DNA of 64,000 bases from Bacteroidota bacterium (GTDB taxonomy: Bacteria; Bacteroidota; Bacteroidia; Chitinophagales; Saprospiraceae), in assembly GCA_016124585.1 (NCBI GenBank), contig WGNL01000023.1, forward strand, positions 62,001-126,000, read 5' to 3'. The position numbers were made by a program, and so were the translations under genes. Positions 16,763 to 25,552 of the stretch are shown here, one piece after another. The first letter of the stretch is position 1, and each line of letters opens with the position of its first letter. The notes under the pieces are model-generated. The model ran no database searches, had not been told where the DNA came from, and saw nothing but the letters and a program-made list of their open reading frames with translations.

Positions 16763-18649
16763 TCAGTGTGTCATCGCAAGTGGCGGCTGGGTCAGTATTT
16801 TAAAAACAGCAGGCACTTTAAAAAACGGCTTACAGGGAGCAGCCACAAAGTCTTCCAAGTCCTTTGCACGGCGCTCTAAGTCGTTGAACTCCCAGCCAGT
16901 GGCAGGTGTAGAAGGCCGCCCAGCCCGGTCAGGCACTACCCAGGGTGAAGCGCTGCCCGGTGGGTTGCCTGTGAGGAACCTGGACAACTGGGCCGGAACA
17001 CCAGACAGACCGCCAGGTGCTACGTGCATGAAATTATTCGTGACTGTCTCGCCACCGTGGCAGCCACTACAGGTATTGAGCGAGAGATGGAACCTTGCCT
17101 TGTCGCTGGTGATGAAATCGGGGCCAGCTACCGTGGCGGCATTCCAATGGTAAGTGGTTGGGTTCAAGGTATGTGCTTTCCCAGCCAGCATGTTTCGTCC
17201 GCCTTCTACTGGCGGTATTTTATGGCGGTCGAGTTCCACTTGCAGTTGGTGTCCATTGACAAAAGTGGCTAGTATCTGCACGTCACCTGCTATTCTTCCT
17301 GGATGCTGTTGGTTGAACGAGGTCTGGGGCTCTTGTTTCACGGTAGTTGGAGTAAGTTGATGGGTGGTAGCATCTATGACAAACTCCCGCAATTCCCAAG
17401 GGCTAAGGCCAAGCGCTAACTCATTGGTGCGGAGTTGGTTCAGTGCGCTGCCGTTACCTTTTGTGGTTCCGCCTAGGTTAGCTTCAGTGAACTGCTTGGT
17501 GATATTTTCCAAAGCAGCATTGTAGGCCGGGGAGCCTAGCGCCTGTGATTTCAGGTCATGCCATTCCTTGGCATAGGCCCTGACGCTTGCGCAGCCTTTT
17601 TTAGGAATTCCATACTCGAATATCACCATGAATGGTGCGGGGTTTCTCAGTGGTTGGCAACTGTTGTTCAGTGCACAAAAAACAAATCTCCCCTCCCCGG
17701 CATTGCTGAGGCCGTAGCCGGAGCTGCCCCGAAGGTCCATGCGGTTCACGATGGCTATCAGTTTAAACGGTGCCCTGTCCACGTTGAGAGTGCCGCCACT
17801 AAAAGCCGCCCAAGTATTGATGATTTGGGAAATGCCCGGCCTGGCGGGAATATTGTCGCCGTTCACCGTCTGGGGTACTTGCCAGGTCTGTAGCAAATTC
17901 GTCAGGAAAGCTTCAGGCGTAACGCCCGTTACAGGGGTGTTGGCCATTTCACGTATCAAATGCCCAAACGTCCAAATACCGCCCGGGGTACCCGTGCCAC
18001 CACTGACACAAGGGGTGAAAGTCCGGGTAGGGTCTTCGACTACCAATGGGTCGGTAATCATCAGTGAGTGATCCTTGAGGGCAGGGTCGGCAGGCGTCAG
18101 GAGATGAAAAATGTCGGGTGGCAACCTAAATCTTTCTTTGGCTTCAAAAAGGCGCTTGGGTTCAAATTCCCTAATTTCATTCACATCGGGCCGCTTCATT
18201 AACCTGCCTTCGAAGAAACTAAGCCGCTCGTCATTGAGGAACTGCTTTTGCGAAAGCGAGTCGAGGTGTGCGCTAAGAGCTGCCAAATCCTCTTTTATGA
18301 TGATGGAGAATTTGCCGTCGCCTTTTTGCTCATCGCCGCCCTTGCCGTCGTCCCGCAACACGAGTTTCTCTTCGCCAAGGAAGAAAGCATGAAATTCCCC
18401 TTTGATTTGCTCCTTGCCGAAATCGGCCACTATCAGCAGGTTGCCTTCGTCCGTAGGCTTGTCCAGCACCCTCAAGGATACATCCCGAGCCAAGGGCGGA
18501 AACATTTCGAAGTCAGGGTTAACCTGAATAGGTGGCGGCGCCACATCATTGATTTGCGAAGGACAGCCACACCAAAATACCGTGGATACCAGCATGAGAA
18601 TTGTGAGGATAGGAATCGGAATACGATTCAAGGATGGAATGCGTACCAT
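16763..18649 (-). CDS. Exported protein with a single c-type heme motif
   Basis: A 628-aa exported protein. The N-terminal signal segment ends FWCGCPSQ and may be a lipobox. A beta domain follows (DFEMFPPLARDVSLRVLDKP), with an Asp/Gly-rich loop (LRDDGKGGDEQKGDGKF) that looks calcium-binding. The large middle part is unrecognised. Near residue 530 a CSGCHGGE motif (CxxCH) could bind one covalent heme, and FMHVAPGG might supply the axial Met. Similar large proteins with one late CxxCH motif are usually annotated only as hypothetical or cytochrome c-like. An electron-transfer or oxidase role is inference. It ends at a strong terminator. Confidence 0.7.
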   Translation of the reverse strand: MVRIPSLNRIPIPILTILMLVSTVFWCGCPSQINDVAPPPIQVNPDFEMFPPLARDVSLRVLDKPTDEGNLLIVADFGKEQIKGEFHAFFLGEEKLVLRDDGKGGDEQKGDGKFSIIIKEDLAALSAHLDSLSQKQFLNDERLSFFEGRLMKRPDVNEIREFEPKRLFEAKERFRLPPDIFHLLTPADPALKDHSLMITDPLVVEDPTRTFTPCVSGGTGTPGGIWTFGHLIREMANTPVTGVTPEAFLTNLLQTWQVPQTVNGDNIPARPGISQIINTWAAFSGGTLNVDRAPFKLIAIVNRMDLRGSSGYGLSNAGEGRFVFCALNNSCQPLRNPAPFMVIFEYGIPKKGCASVRAYAKEWHDLKSQALGSPAYNAALENITKQFTEANLGGTTKGNGSALNQLRTNELALGLSPWELREFVIDATTHQLTPTTVKQEPQTSFNQQHPGRIAGDVQILATFVNGHQLQVELDRHKIPPVEGGRNMLAGKAHTLNPTTYHWNAATVAGPDFITSDKARFHLSLNTCSGCHGGETVTNNFMHVAPGGLSGVPAQLSRFLTGNPPGSASPWVVPDRAGRPSTPATGWEFNDLERRAKDLEDFVAAPCKPFFKVPAVFKILTQPPLAMTH

Positions 18650-19383
18650 TTGAAAAAGGTTTTAAAGGGGTCTGAGTACTAATAGCATGAGCTACCAGCA
18701 CGCCGTACCCGGTTATGGTTTAAAATATAATATACTATTCGGCTGATGGCTAGGAGCCAATGACCAGATGCCTGTACAAGGCATTCTTGTTACCCGACTT
18801 ATTAAAAGAAAAAAATGACCGATGGGTTGGAAAGGAAGATTCTGTTTTCATTTTGGTTGATTTAATGGTTCATCGCAAATATAAAAAGATATTTCAATCA
18901 GGAGAATCTGTCATGAAAAAAATAGCTTGAAAACGGGAAAAAGAGGAAAGATAATCTACAATTCCTTGGTTTGTCCACATAAAATATGGATTGCATGGCT
19001 TTGCTGTAGTCAGTTGGCCTCACATTGGGCGATAGTAGGTCATTGGCCATATTCGAACTTGCTGGGTTCAAGTCAAGCGATATTGAACCCATATTTTTTT
19101 TAAAAAATAAGAGCGGCCAATGAACATCTACCAACTAAGCGGGTTCTACTTTTATAACCGCAGGAAATCAAGCCCATTTAGCTCCAAAGACCCAAATTTA
19201 AATCCAAGAAAAAGTTTCCGCAGGGTAATTTCATTACGACTGTTGAAGCCAGAGCGCATGGTTAAATTCTCACGCACGGGAACATTGAACCATGCGCTTG
19301 TTTTTTTAGTAACCTCTTCTCTCCTTCCCCATTTTCTTTTCTGCCTTAATTTGGCTTAGTATTGCAGCCAATCCGACGCTGCA
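18650..19383. other. 734-bp non-coding region with two plus-strand terminators
   Basis: No convincing gene. Minus strand: TATATTTG (-7 type) at 18877-18884 may be the promoter of the 16763-18649 gene, giving a leader of over 200 nt. Plus strand: GGGTTCAA/TTGAACCC (19064-19090) followed by ATATTTTTTTT, and GCGCATGGTT/AACCATGCGC (19254-19297) followed by TTGTTTTTTT, are typical intrinsic terminators. They have no upstream plus-strand gene to end, which leaves room for one or two short unrecognised transcripts. Confidence 0.45.
19254..19308 (+). terminator. Orphan intrinsic terminator
   Basis: A 10-bp stem (GCGCATGGTT/AACCATGCGC), 24-nt loop, then TTGTTTTTTT. It lies 76 nt before the TRIC-like gene on the same strand with no gene upstream. 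It may end a small RNA or attenuate the TRIC-like gene. Confidence 0.6.
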
Positions 19384-19986
19384 ATGAACACCATCTACCT
19401 ACTCGACCTGCTCGGTACCTTCATCTTTGCCATCAGTGGCACGGCGACCGCTGCCGACAAGAAATTTGACCTCTTCGGCGCCACCATCATCGCCCTGGTC
19501 ACAGCCGTAGGTGGCGGCACCATCCGTGACCTGCTCATCGGCAGCACCCCCGTCGGTTGGATGAAGGATTTGAACTACCTCGCTGCCATCGGCCTCGGCG
19601 TGGCCGTCACCTTTTTCTTCAAAAACTTGCTGGTGCGCCTGCGCCACACCCTGTTCCTGTTCGATGCCATTGGCATCGGCCTGTTCACCATCCTGGGCCT
19701 GCAAAAAACCTTGGCCGCAGGGCTATCACCTGTAATGGCCGTGCTGATGGGCACGGTGAGCGCCGTCTTTGGTGGCGTGGTGCGGGATATTCTCTGCAAC
19801 GAAGTACCCCTGATTTTCCGGAAGGAAATCTATGCAACGGCCTGCATGGCAGGCGCACTACTGTACTGCCTGCTGGAATGGCTTGGGCTGCAGTACCATA
19901 TCAACGTGGCAGCAACGGTGGCTTTTATCATCGTGGTGCGGGTACTCGCCGTTCGGCGGGGATGGGGGTTGCCGGTGGTGAAGTGA
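19384..19986 (+). CDS. TRIC-type cation channel family protein (UPF0126/YicG-like)
   Basis: A 200-aa inner-membrane protein with seven predicted helices built from two related three-helix halves, as in bacterial TRIC channels. The conserved glycine/arginine motifs occur twice: AVGGGTIRDLLIGSTPVGWM (about residue 40) and AVFGGVVRDILCNEVPLIF (about residue 127). Bacterial TRIC homologues conduct monovalent cations, mainly potassium. Physiological role here is inferred. Monocistronic. Confidence 0.9.
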   Translation: MNTIYLLDLLGTFIFAISGTATAADKKFDLFGATIIALVTAVGGGTIRDLLIGSTPVGWMKDLNYLAAIGLGVAVTFFFKNLLVRLRHTLFLFDAIGIGLFTILGLQKTLAAGLSPVMAVLMGTVSAVFGGVVRDILCNEVPLIFRKEIYATACMAGALLYCLLEWLGLQYHINVAATVAFIIVVRVLAVRRGWGLPVVK

Positions 19987-20161
19987 TGGGGGCTGCTGGT
20001 GGGCGGGATATGTGTCAGCGACTGTATATGACGACTGCCATCAGCAAATGCTTACGTATGGGAGAGACAGGCTTATAGGTGGTTTAAGTCAGGAGACTGT
20101 GAGCTAGTGTCTGCGGGTAATTTTGTTTTAGCTAAGAACTTTAATATCTTCATGATTGCCC

Positions 20162-23140
20162 TCACTCCCACTCCATCCCCTCCACAAACCTTTCCACAAA
20201 ATCCTTAATCCGGTGCAAAATCCTGTCCCCCACAGGGCGGCGTTGCAATAGACCGGGCTTATCCCCTTCAATTAAATCGAGTACCTCATTTCGCAGCGGG
20301 TCACGTTCGGCGAAAAGGTAATCCTCGATGAGCTTTTCTGTGCGTTCGGCGGATAGATTCTCTTCTTGCACCATTTGCTCAAAAGCCTTTTGTTGCTGCT
20401 CATTCCAGAACTTCTCGAAAGCGGGGGCCACATCATCGGCGTCTTTGATATTTGGCAGGTTTTTGAGGATAAATTCTTCGATTAGTTCCCGTTTGCTGCG
20501 CAAGGTGGCTTCCGTGTTCAATAAGTTGAAAATCTCCTGCTCTGCTTTGGTGGTATCTTTCTGTGCCTTTGACTTTAGGGCTATCAAGAGCCGGAGGATA
20601 TAGGTCACATTGATGTCGTCCCGGTGTATCAGTTCCAGTTCAAAATCAACGTCTTCCAGAATGGAAACCTTTTCCTTTTGCTGGGTGCTTTTCACCTTGT
20701 CATAGAGGTCGAGATACTTGCTCTTATAGTCTTCAAAAAGCTGTTCAGTCATTTGCTGGTCTTCCCATTTGAAATCTGCAAAAGCAGTGAGGATGTTGCG
20801 GATACGCATCAACTCCCGAAACGCCTGCACAAACGCCAATTCTTCCTCCTCGCTTTCCAGCTCGTTCACACTATCCACCGTGGGCGCTATCAACAGCAAT
20901 TTTTCATAAGCCTCTCCGAACTTCGCTACATAGTCCTCATAAGGCTTCATGATGATAACCTCAATGGCTTCCTTATTGCTGAACAACGTAATGGCCTCAT
21001 CGGTGCGGCCTTTCAAGTTTCGGAAAACCACGATGTTCCCTTGCGACTTCGTTTCATTCAGGATGCGGTTAGTTCGGCTATATGCTTGAATTAGTCCGTG
21101 GTGCCTGAGATTTTTGTCCACGAACAGCGTGTTTAGCTTTTTGGCATCGAAGCCCGTGAGGAACATGTTCACCACCAGCAACAAATCAATGCGGTGCTGC
21201 GGGTTCTCCGGCATCCGCTCCCTGTCTTTCAGTTTCTTGGATATATCGTTGTAATAATTGTAAAAATCCTCGGTCGTTTTGGTGCTGTACTTAGAACCGA
21301 AAAGCTGATTGTAATCCCCAATGAATTCGTCCAGCTTCTCCCGGTTGTGCGAATAGACTGGCTTTTCTTCCTCTTTTTCTTGGTCAGCTACTACGTTCAG
21401 GTCAACATTATCGTAATCTTCTTCAAATCGCACATGCCCATCCGCTTCTAAATCATCGTTGTTTGTGCCATAACTAAATATAGTAGCCACATTCAGGCTA
21501 TGTTCCCCAGCTTCCCGTTTTCGTTTAAATATGTCATAGTATTTAATCAAACTTTTCACACTATCCACGCAAAACATGGCAGAAAAATCCCGGCTGTGCG
21601 TCTTGCGGCTGTGGTTGGCGATGATATAATCGGCTATCTTCTCCAACCGCCTTTCATCCTCCATCAATTCCTCCGTGTCAATGTCCTCCACCTCTATATC
21701 TACCTCATTGGCTGAGGTACAGACGCCATGCGTGGCGTCTCTACGATAATACCGCCCGACATATTCCACCGAAAACTTCAGCACGTTTTCATCCTTGATG
21801 GCATCCGTTATCACGTACTTGTGCAGGCAATCCTCGAAAAGGTCTTTGGTGGTTCGCTTGCCCAAATCATTCTTGCTGGCATTGTCTGCAAAAATGGGCG
21901 TACCCGTAAAACCGAATAGTTGTGCATTCGTGAAAAAATTCTTGATGCGTTTATGCGTCTCGCCGAACTGGCTACGGTGGCACTCATCGAAGATAAAAAC
22001 AATGCGCTTGTCCTTCAACGCTTCCATGCGAGCGCCATAACGCAATTTGCTGATGGCCGTATTCAGTTTCTGAATAGTGGTCACGATGAGCTTGGTATCA
22101 TTGCCAAACTGTGCCACCAATTGCTTGGTATTGTCCGTACCATCCACGCTTCCCTCGCTGAAACTGTTGAACTCCTTGGTGGTCTGGTAATCCAAGTCTT
22201 TGCGGTCCACCACGAACACCACTTTATGCACCTGCGGCAATTGCGTCAATATCTGGCTAGCCTTGAAGCTTGTTAGCGTCTTGCCCGACCCGGTGGTGTG
22301 CCAGATATAGCCGTTCTTAGGCCGTACAGACGCCATGCTTGGCGTCTCTACAGCCATGCTTGGCGTCTCTACCACCCGTTTCACCAATGCCTCCACCGCA
22401 TAATACTGGTAGGGCCGCAACACCATCGGGATGCGGTGCGCCTCGTTCAGCACCACATACTTGCATATCATCTTGCTCACATGACAGGGTTCCAGAAAAG
22501 CATCCGTGAAGCCGTTCAGGATATTGGTGAGGCGACGGTTCTCCACGTCTGTCCAATAGAAAGTCTGCTTGAAACTCTGGTGTCGGTTATTGGCGTAGTA
22601 CTTTGTGTTCACGCCATTGCTGATCACGAAAATCTGTACATACTGGAACAACGCCGAGTTCGCCCCGAAGCTGTGCCGCTGGTAGCGGTTGATTTGGTTA
22701 AAAGCCTCCTTCAGCTCCAACCCTCGCCGTTTTAATTCTATCTGCACCAACGGCAGCCCGTTGATGAGCAAGGTCACATCGTAGCGGTTCTTGTACTTGC
22801 CTTCCTGCGCCACTTGGTTGGTCACTTGGTACTCGTTCTGGCACCATTGACCGGGTTTCGTATTGAGGAATTCAAAATAGAGGTTCTCCCCATTGTCCCG
22901 AACGATGTGCTGCATTTCCCGCAGGGTCTTGGCCTTTTCGAATACCGTTCCCTTGTTCAGGATATTCAGCACCTTGTCAAACTCTCCCTGCGTAAAGCGA
23001 ACCTTGTTGTGCTTTTCCAACTGTGCCTTGAGGTTGACTAACAGGTCTTTCTCGCTGTTGATGACCAAATATTGGTAGCCCAGCTTTCGTAACTGCACAA
23101 TTAGTTGTTCTTCTAAAACCTGTTCGGATTGTCTTGACAT
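20162..23140 (-). CDS. hsdR: Type I restriction enzyme HsdR (motor/nuclease subunit)
   Basis: A 992-aa restriction subunit that with HsdM and HsdS translocates and cuts unmodified DNA. The PD-(D/E)xK-like nuclease core is seen in LVQIELKRRGLELKEAFNQI. The SF2 translocase motifs are Walker A WHTTGSGKTLTS, DEAD-like FDECHRSQ, and GFTGTPIF. The start at 23140 (MSRQSEQVLE) is preferred because the upstream ATG at 23173 lies inside a REP palindrome. Two REP copies encode extra peptides: a double copy just before Walker A (about residues 255-272, VETPSMAVETPSMASV) and one near residue 465 (RRDATHGVCTS). Both keep the frame, so the enzyme may be active, but the first insert sits next to the ATPase core. 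Confidence 0.93.
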   Translation of the reverse strand: MSRQSEQVLEEQLIVQLRKLGYQYLVINSEKDLLVNLKAQLEKHNKVRFTQGEFDKVLNILNKGTVFEKAKTLREMQHIVRDNGENLYFEFLNTKPGQWCQNEYQVTNQVAQEGKYKNRYDVTLLINGLPLVQIELKRRGLELKEAFNQINRYQRHSFGANSALFQYVQIFVISNGVNTKYYANNRHQSFKQTFYWTDVENRRLTNILNGFTDAFLEPCHVSKMICKYVVLNEAHRIPMVLRPYQYYAVEALVKRVVETPSMAVETPSMASVRPKNGYIWHTTGSGKTLTSFKASQILTQLPQVHKVVFVVDRKDLDYQTTKEFNSFSEGSVDGTDNTKQLVAQFGNDTKLIVTTIQKLNTAISKLRYGARMEALKDKRIVFIFDECHRSQFGETHKRIKNFFTNAQLFGFTGTPIFADNASKNDLGKRTTKDLFEDCLHKYVITDAIKDENVLKFSVEYVGRYYRRDATHGVCTSANEVDIEVEDIDTEELMEDERRLEKIADYIIANHSRKTHSRDFSAMFCVDSVKSLIKYYDIFKRKREAGEHSLNVATIFSYGTNNDDLEADGHVRFEEDYDNVDLNVVADQEKEEEKPVYSHNREKLDEFIGDYNQLFGSKYSTKTTEDFYNYYNDISKKLKDRERMPENPQHRIDLLLVVNMFLTGFDAKKLNTLFVDKNLRHHGLIQAYSRTNRILNETKSQGNIVVFRNLKGRTDEAITLFSNKEAIEVIIMKPYEDYVAKFGEAYEKLLLIAPTVDSVNELESEEEELAFVQAFRELMRIRNILTAFADFKWEDQQMTEQLFEDYKSKYLDLYDKVKSTQQKEKVSILEDVDFELELIHRDDINVTYILRLLIALKSKAQKDTTKAEQEIFNLLNTEATLRSKRELIEEFILKNLPNIKDADDVAPAFEKFWNEQQQKAFEQMVQEENLSAERTEKLIEDYLFAERDPLRNEVLDLIEGDKPGLLQRRPVGDRILHRIKDFVERFVEGMEWE
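21717..21744. repeat. REP palindrome inside hsdR (copy 1)
   Basis: A variant of the 28-bp palindrome with core GACGCCATGCGTGGCGTC and one flank mismatch. On the minus strand it is read in frame as RRDATHGVCT within HsdR. Confidence 0.8.
22324..22372. repeat. Two head-to-tail REP palindromes inside hsdR (copies 2 and 3)
   Basis: Cores GCCATGCTTGGC at 22332-22343 and 22353-22364, 21 bp apart. Both are read in frame as VETPSMA directly before the Walker A region of HsdR. Confidence 0.8.
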
Positions 23141-23157
23141 AAATTTTGGTGTTACGG

Positions 23158-23183
23158 TATTGACGCCATGCATGGCGTCAATA
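23158..23183. repeat. REP palindrome between RAYT and hsdR (copy 4)
   Basis: Core GACGCCATGCATGGCGTC with flanks TATT/AATA in place of GTAGA/TCTAC, still perfectly palindromic over 26 bp. It overlaps the RAYT stop region and contains an in-frame ATG upstream of the likely hsdR start. Confidence 0.8.
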
Positions 23184-23753
23184 CGAATAAAATTTATCCT
23201 TTTCCCAATTCAATGCATTGGCAATAATATACCCTTGAATGGTTTCAAACGACTGTTCATTTCGAATGATATGTTCATGAAAACGGGTCTGCCAAACGAA
23301 ATCAACATGCCCCATTTTTTTGGCCCCGGTCGTCACCGCCGATTTGAAACCCCGAACGATAGACGCCAGATTTTTGGATTGTGGGGCGAATTGGTTTTGG
23401 TATTCGCCCGGTTGGGATGTAGAGACGCCATGCATGGCGTCTCTACGGGCGGCGTTCCCACCACCGTTGTACGCATTTTCACCAATGATAATCACCGCAT
23501 GAAAATGGTTGGGCATCACCACGAACGCCCCCAATTCCAAATTCATATCAGGTCGCAAAACGATGGTACGTTCCCATTCATGGAAGGCCAATTGCCCTAT
23601 TTCATTCAATTGCATTTCCCCGTTGACGACCTCTCCGAAAAAATGCACCCGACCCTGTGTGCAAATGGTGATGAAATAGGCCCCCATTTGACCGTAATCG
23701 TATCCCTTCAACCGGGTAGAAGGAATACGGTATTTGTTTTTGTACTTCTCCAT
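23178..23753 (-). CDS. REP-associated tyrosine transposase (RAYT, IS200-like Y1)
   Basis: A 191-aa HUH-type transposase, probably able to nick and move REP hairpins. The HUH motif is in VVMPNHFHAVIII (His-Phe-His, about residue 84) and the catalytic Tyr in ETIQGYIIANALNWEKD (about residue 174). Length and the WQTRFHEHIIRN motif fit the Y1 family, and no stop codon interrupts it. It sits between hsdS and hsdR on the same strand. Its own coding sequence carries a REP copy (23419-23446), read as RRDAMHGVSTS in a loop after the HUH strand. The surrounding 4 kb holds about 15 copies of the same palindrome, the expected sign of RAYT activity. Confidence 0.92.
   Translation of the reverse strand: MEKYKNKYRIPSTRLKGYDYGQMGAYFITICTQGRVHFFGEVVNGEMQLNEIGQLAFHEWERTIVLRPDMNLELGAFVVMPNHFHAVIIIGENAYNGGGNAARRDAMHGVSTSQPGEYQNQFAPQSKNLASIVRGFKSAVTTGAKKMGHVDFVWQTRFHEHIIRNEQSFETIQGYIIANALNWEKDKFYSY
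23419..23446. repeat. REP palindrome inside the RAYT gene (copy 5)
   Basis: Perfect 28-bp palindrome, core GACGCCATGCATGGCGTC, flanks GTAGA/TCTAC. In frame with the transposase. Confidence 0.85.
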
Positions 23754-23868
23754 CGTATGTTGTTTTCATCATAATATCCATTGGTGTAAAAACCAACCAT
23801 GCTGCCGTCTGCCCCTTCATGTCGCCTCCTACCACGGCCATTCCCTGTCATGTTTGCACGCCCCACGT

Positions 23869-24152
23869 AAATACGCCATGCATGGCGTCTCGTGTGGTGT
23901 GCACGTGATGCAAATACGCCATGCATGGCGTCTCGTGTGGTGTGCACGTGATGCAAATACGCCATGCATGGCGTCTCGTGTGATGCGCACGTGCTGTAAA
24001 TACGCCATGCATGGCGTCTCGTGTGATGCGCACGTGCTGTAAATACGCCGTGCATGGCATCTCGTGTGATGCGCACGTGCTGTAAATACGCCGTGCATGG
24101 CATCTCGTGTGATGTGCACGTGATGTAGAGACGCCATGCATGGCGTCTCTAC
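23869..24152. repeat. Seven-copy tandem array of REP units with 43-bp period
   Basis: REP cores start at 23875, 23918, 23961, 24004, 24047, 24090 and 24133, an exact 43-bp step. The spacer is conserved (CTCGTGTGATGCGCACGTG, then CTGTAAATAC) and contains its own GCACGTGC palindrome. Two copies carry GCCGTGCATGGC instead of GCCATGCATGGC. Only the last copy, next to hsdS, keeps the full 28-bp form. All three minus-strand frames are open because the unit lacks stops; I do not regard these as genes. The spacers are not unique, so this is not CRISPR. Confidence 0.85.
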
Positions 24153-25300
24153 ACGAACATCGCCTGCAACAACCCCTTTTTCCACGCCCCCATCCCGTCC
24201 ACCTGCGCCTGTACCGCCGCTATCTTCGCATCCAGGGCGGTGAGGTAGGTGGCGATGCGGGTTTGTTCGGGGAAGGAGGGATACGGCAATGGGATGTCTG
24301 AAAAATATTTGTAACTAATCATTTTGCCATCCCTTATCCCTTCCAATTTTGAATTCAATTGTTGAATGTAACCGTCAGTTTTCAAATAGTATTTGTAAAA
24401 TATGGAGTTTATCTCAACCTTGTTTCGCAGTATAATATAGGCAGGGCTACAAATGCCCAAATATTCCGAATATTCAATGCCTCCTTGAAATGACCTTAAA
24501 CTGATAATGAAATCTCCTTTTTGTACAACCTTATAGGACTCTACGCTTTTATCGGTTACTGAAATTTGATAATCAATCATATCACGAGGAATAGCACCAT
24601 GCTCCTGTGAAATGGCTAAAATAGGTAAATCGGAATTATGATTTTTATCTGAAATGCTGTCAAATAATTCATTACCAAATTTCTCTTCCCACGCCGGAAA
24701 ATCCTTCCCCTCCTCATCCTTAAACCGCAGTTCCTGCGAGAACAGCCGTTGCATCACCCCTTTTTTGTATTGCTCCAGTAGGGCTTTTTGCTGTTGCAGC
24801 CCTTGCAGCTTCTCGTCCACGGCGGTGAGGAAGGCGGCGATTTTTTGTTGTTCGGGGAGGGAGGGTGCAATTTTAACTTCAACCTTTTCTAAATTTTGAA
24901 CTGATAATCCAGGTTGGGCTAACCCAGTTGCATATTGGTTCAAATTAGAATTATATAGTAAATAGAAAATCCAATCTGTATCAAACCCTAAACTCAAATT
25001 AACAACTAATGCATGCTCAGTTGCATAAAATTGTCCATTCACAAGGGTCACGTTACCGCAATGTGCACCTTGACGACCAATTATTGAATATTTCCCGTTT
25101 TGATTGAATGATAATGTAAAACCTCTCACTCCATTCCCGCCATAACAGGGAAACATGTTCTCCCTTTCTTCATCAAAAATATCAGAAGCATTTATGAATT
25201 TTCCTGCTTGCATTTTACACACCTCCCCCAGCTTACTCCTCTCCCATTCCCCCTCAAACCCCGGAAACCTTAACCTCGGTATGTTCTTTTGTTTTTCCAT
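24149..25300 (-). CDS. hsdS: Type I restriction specificity subunit HsdS
   Basis: A 383-aa subunit that sets the DNA target of the methylase and restriction complexes. It has two target recognition domains, each followed by a conserved helix: LPEQQKIAAFLTAVDEKLQG (about residue 153) and FPEQTRIATYLTALDAKIAA (about 345). Both halves end with a similar KKG(V/L)(M/L)Q motif. The N-terminus (MEKQKNIPRLRFPGFEGEW) is standard. The stop codon TAG lies in the REP palindrome at 24125-24152, so a REP insertion may have set the C-terminus. The region coding for the first 15 residues is duplicated upstream (see 25256-25513). Confidence 0.93.
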   Translation of the reverse strand: MEKQKNIPRLRFPGFEGEWERSKLGEVCKMQAGKFINASDIFDEERENMFPCYGGNGVRGFTLSFNQNGKYSIIGRQGAHCGNVTLVNGQFYATEHALVVNLSLGFDTDWIFYLLYNSNLNQYATGLAQPGLSVQNLEKVEVKIAPSLPEQQKIAAFLTAVDEKLQGLQQQKALLEQYKKGVMQRLFSQELRFKDEEGKDFPAWEEKFGNELFDSISDKNHNSDLPILAISQEHGAIPRDMIDYQISVTDKSVESYKVVQKGDFIISLRSFQGGIEYSEYLGICSPAYIILRNKVEINSIFYKYYLKTDGYIQQLNSKLEGIRDGKMISYKYFSDIPLPYPSFPEQTRIATYLTALDAKIAAVQAQVDGMGAWKKGLLQAMFV

Positions 25301-25513
25301 GTTTTAAAAATGGTGTGGTGTTTTGTGGTTTGTCCCGGTGTCGTAGAGACGCCATGCATGGCGTCTCTACCATCATTCCCCCATAAACCCCGGAAACCTT
25401 AGCCTCGGTATGTTCTTTTGTTTTTCCATGTTTTAAAAATGGTGTGGTGTTTTGTGGTTTGTCCCGGTGTTGTAGAGACGCCATGCATGGCGTCTCTACC
25501 ATCACGTACCCTG
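25256..25513. repeat. 129-bp tandem duplication covering the hsdS start and a REP copy
   Basis: Copy A 25256-25384 and copy B 25385-25513 differ at few positions. Each contains the hsdS start codon region (ATG at 25300 and 25429), an AT-rich leader and one 28-bp REP palindrome (25343-25370 and 25472-25499). Confidence 0.85.
25373..25429 (-). pseudogene. Duplicated 5' fragment of hsdS (18 codons)
   Basis: Reads MEKQKNIPRLRFPGFMGE then stop. The first 15 residues equal the HsdS N-terminus. It arose from the 129-bp tandem duplication. It would compete with, or couple to, translation of the full hsdS start 73 nt downstream. Confidence 0.75.
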
Positions 25514-25552
25514 TCAAATAGGGCGTTTTCTGTGCCGTTTACCCCGACACCA

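Noticed and set aside
19120-19359. 79-codon plus-strand frame before the TRIC-like gene
   Set aside because: It crosses a strong intrinsic terminator and has no protein-like pattern.
23869-24152. CRISPR array
   Set aside because: Spacers are identical rather than unique, the repeat is an extended palindrome tied to a RAYT gene, and no cas genes are present.
23708-24185. Three overlapping minus-strand open frames and a plus-strand frame over the REP array
   Set aside because: The 43-bp unit lacks stops in these frames; the peptides are permutations of the repeat in all frames and have no independent coding signal.
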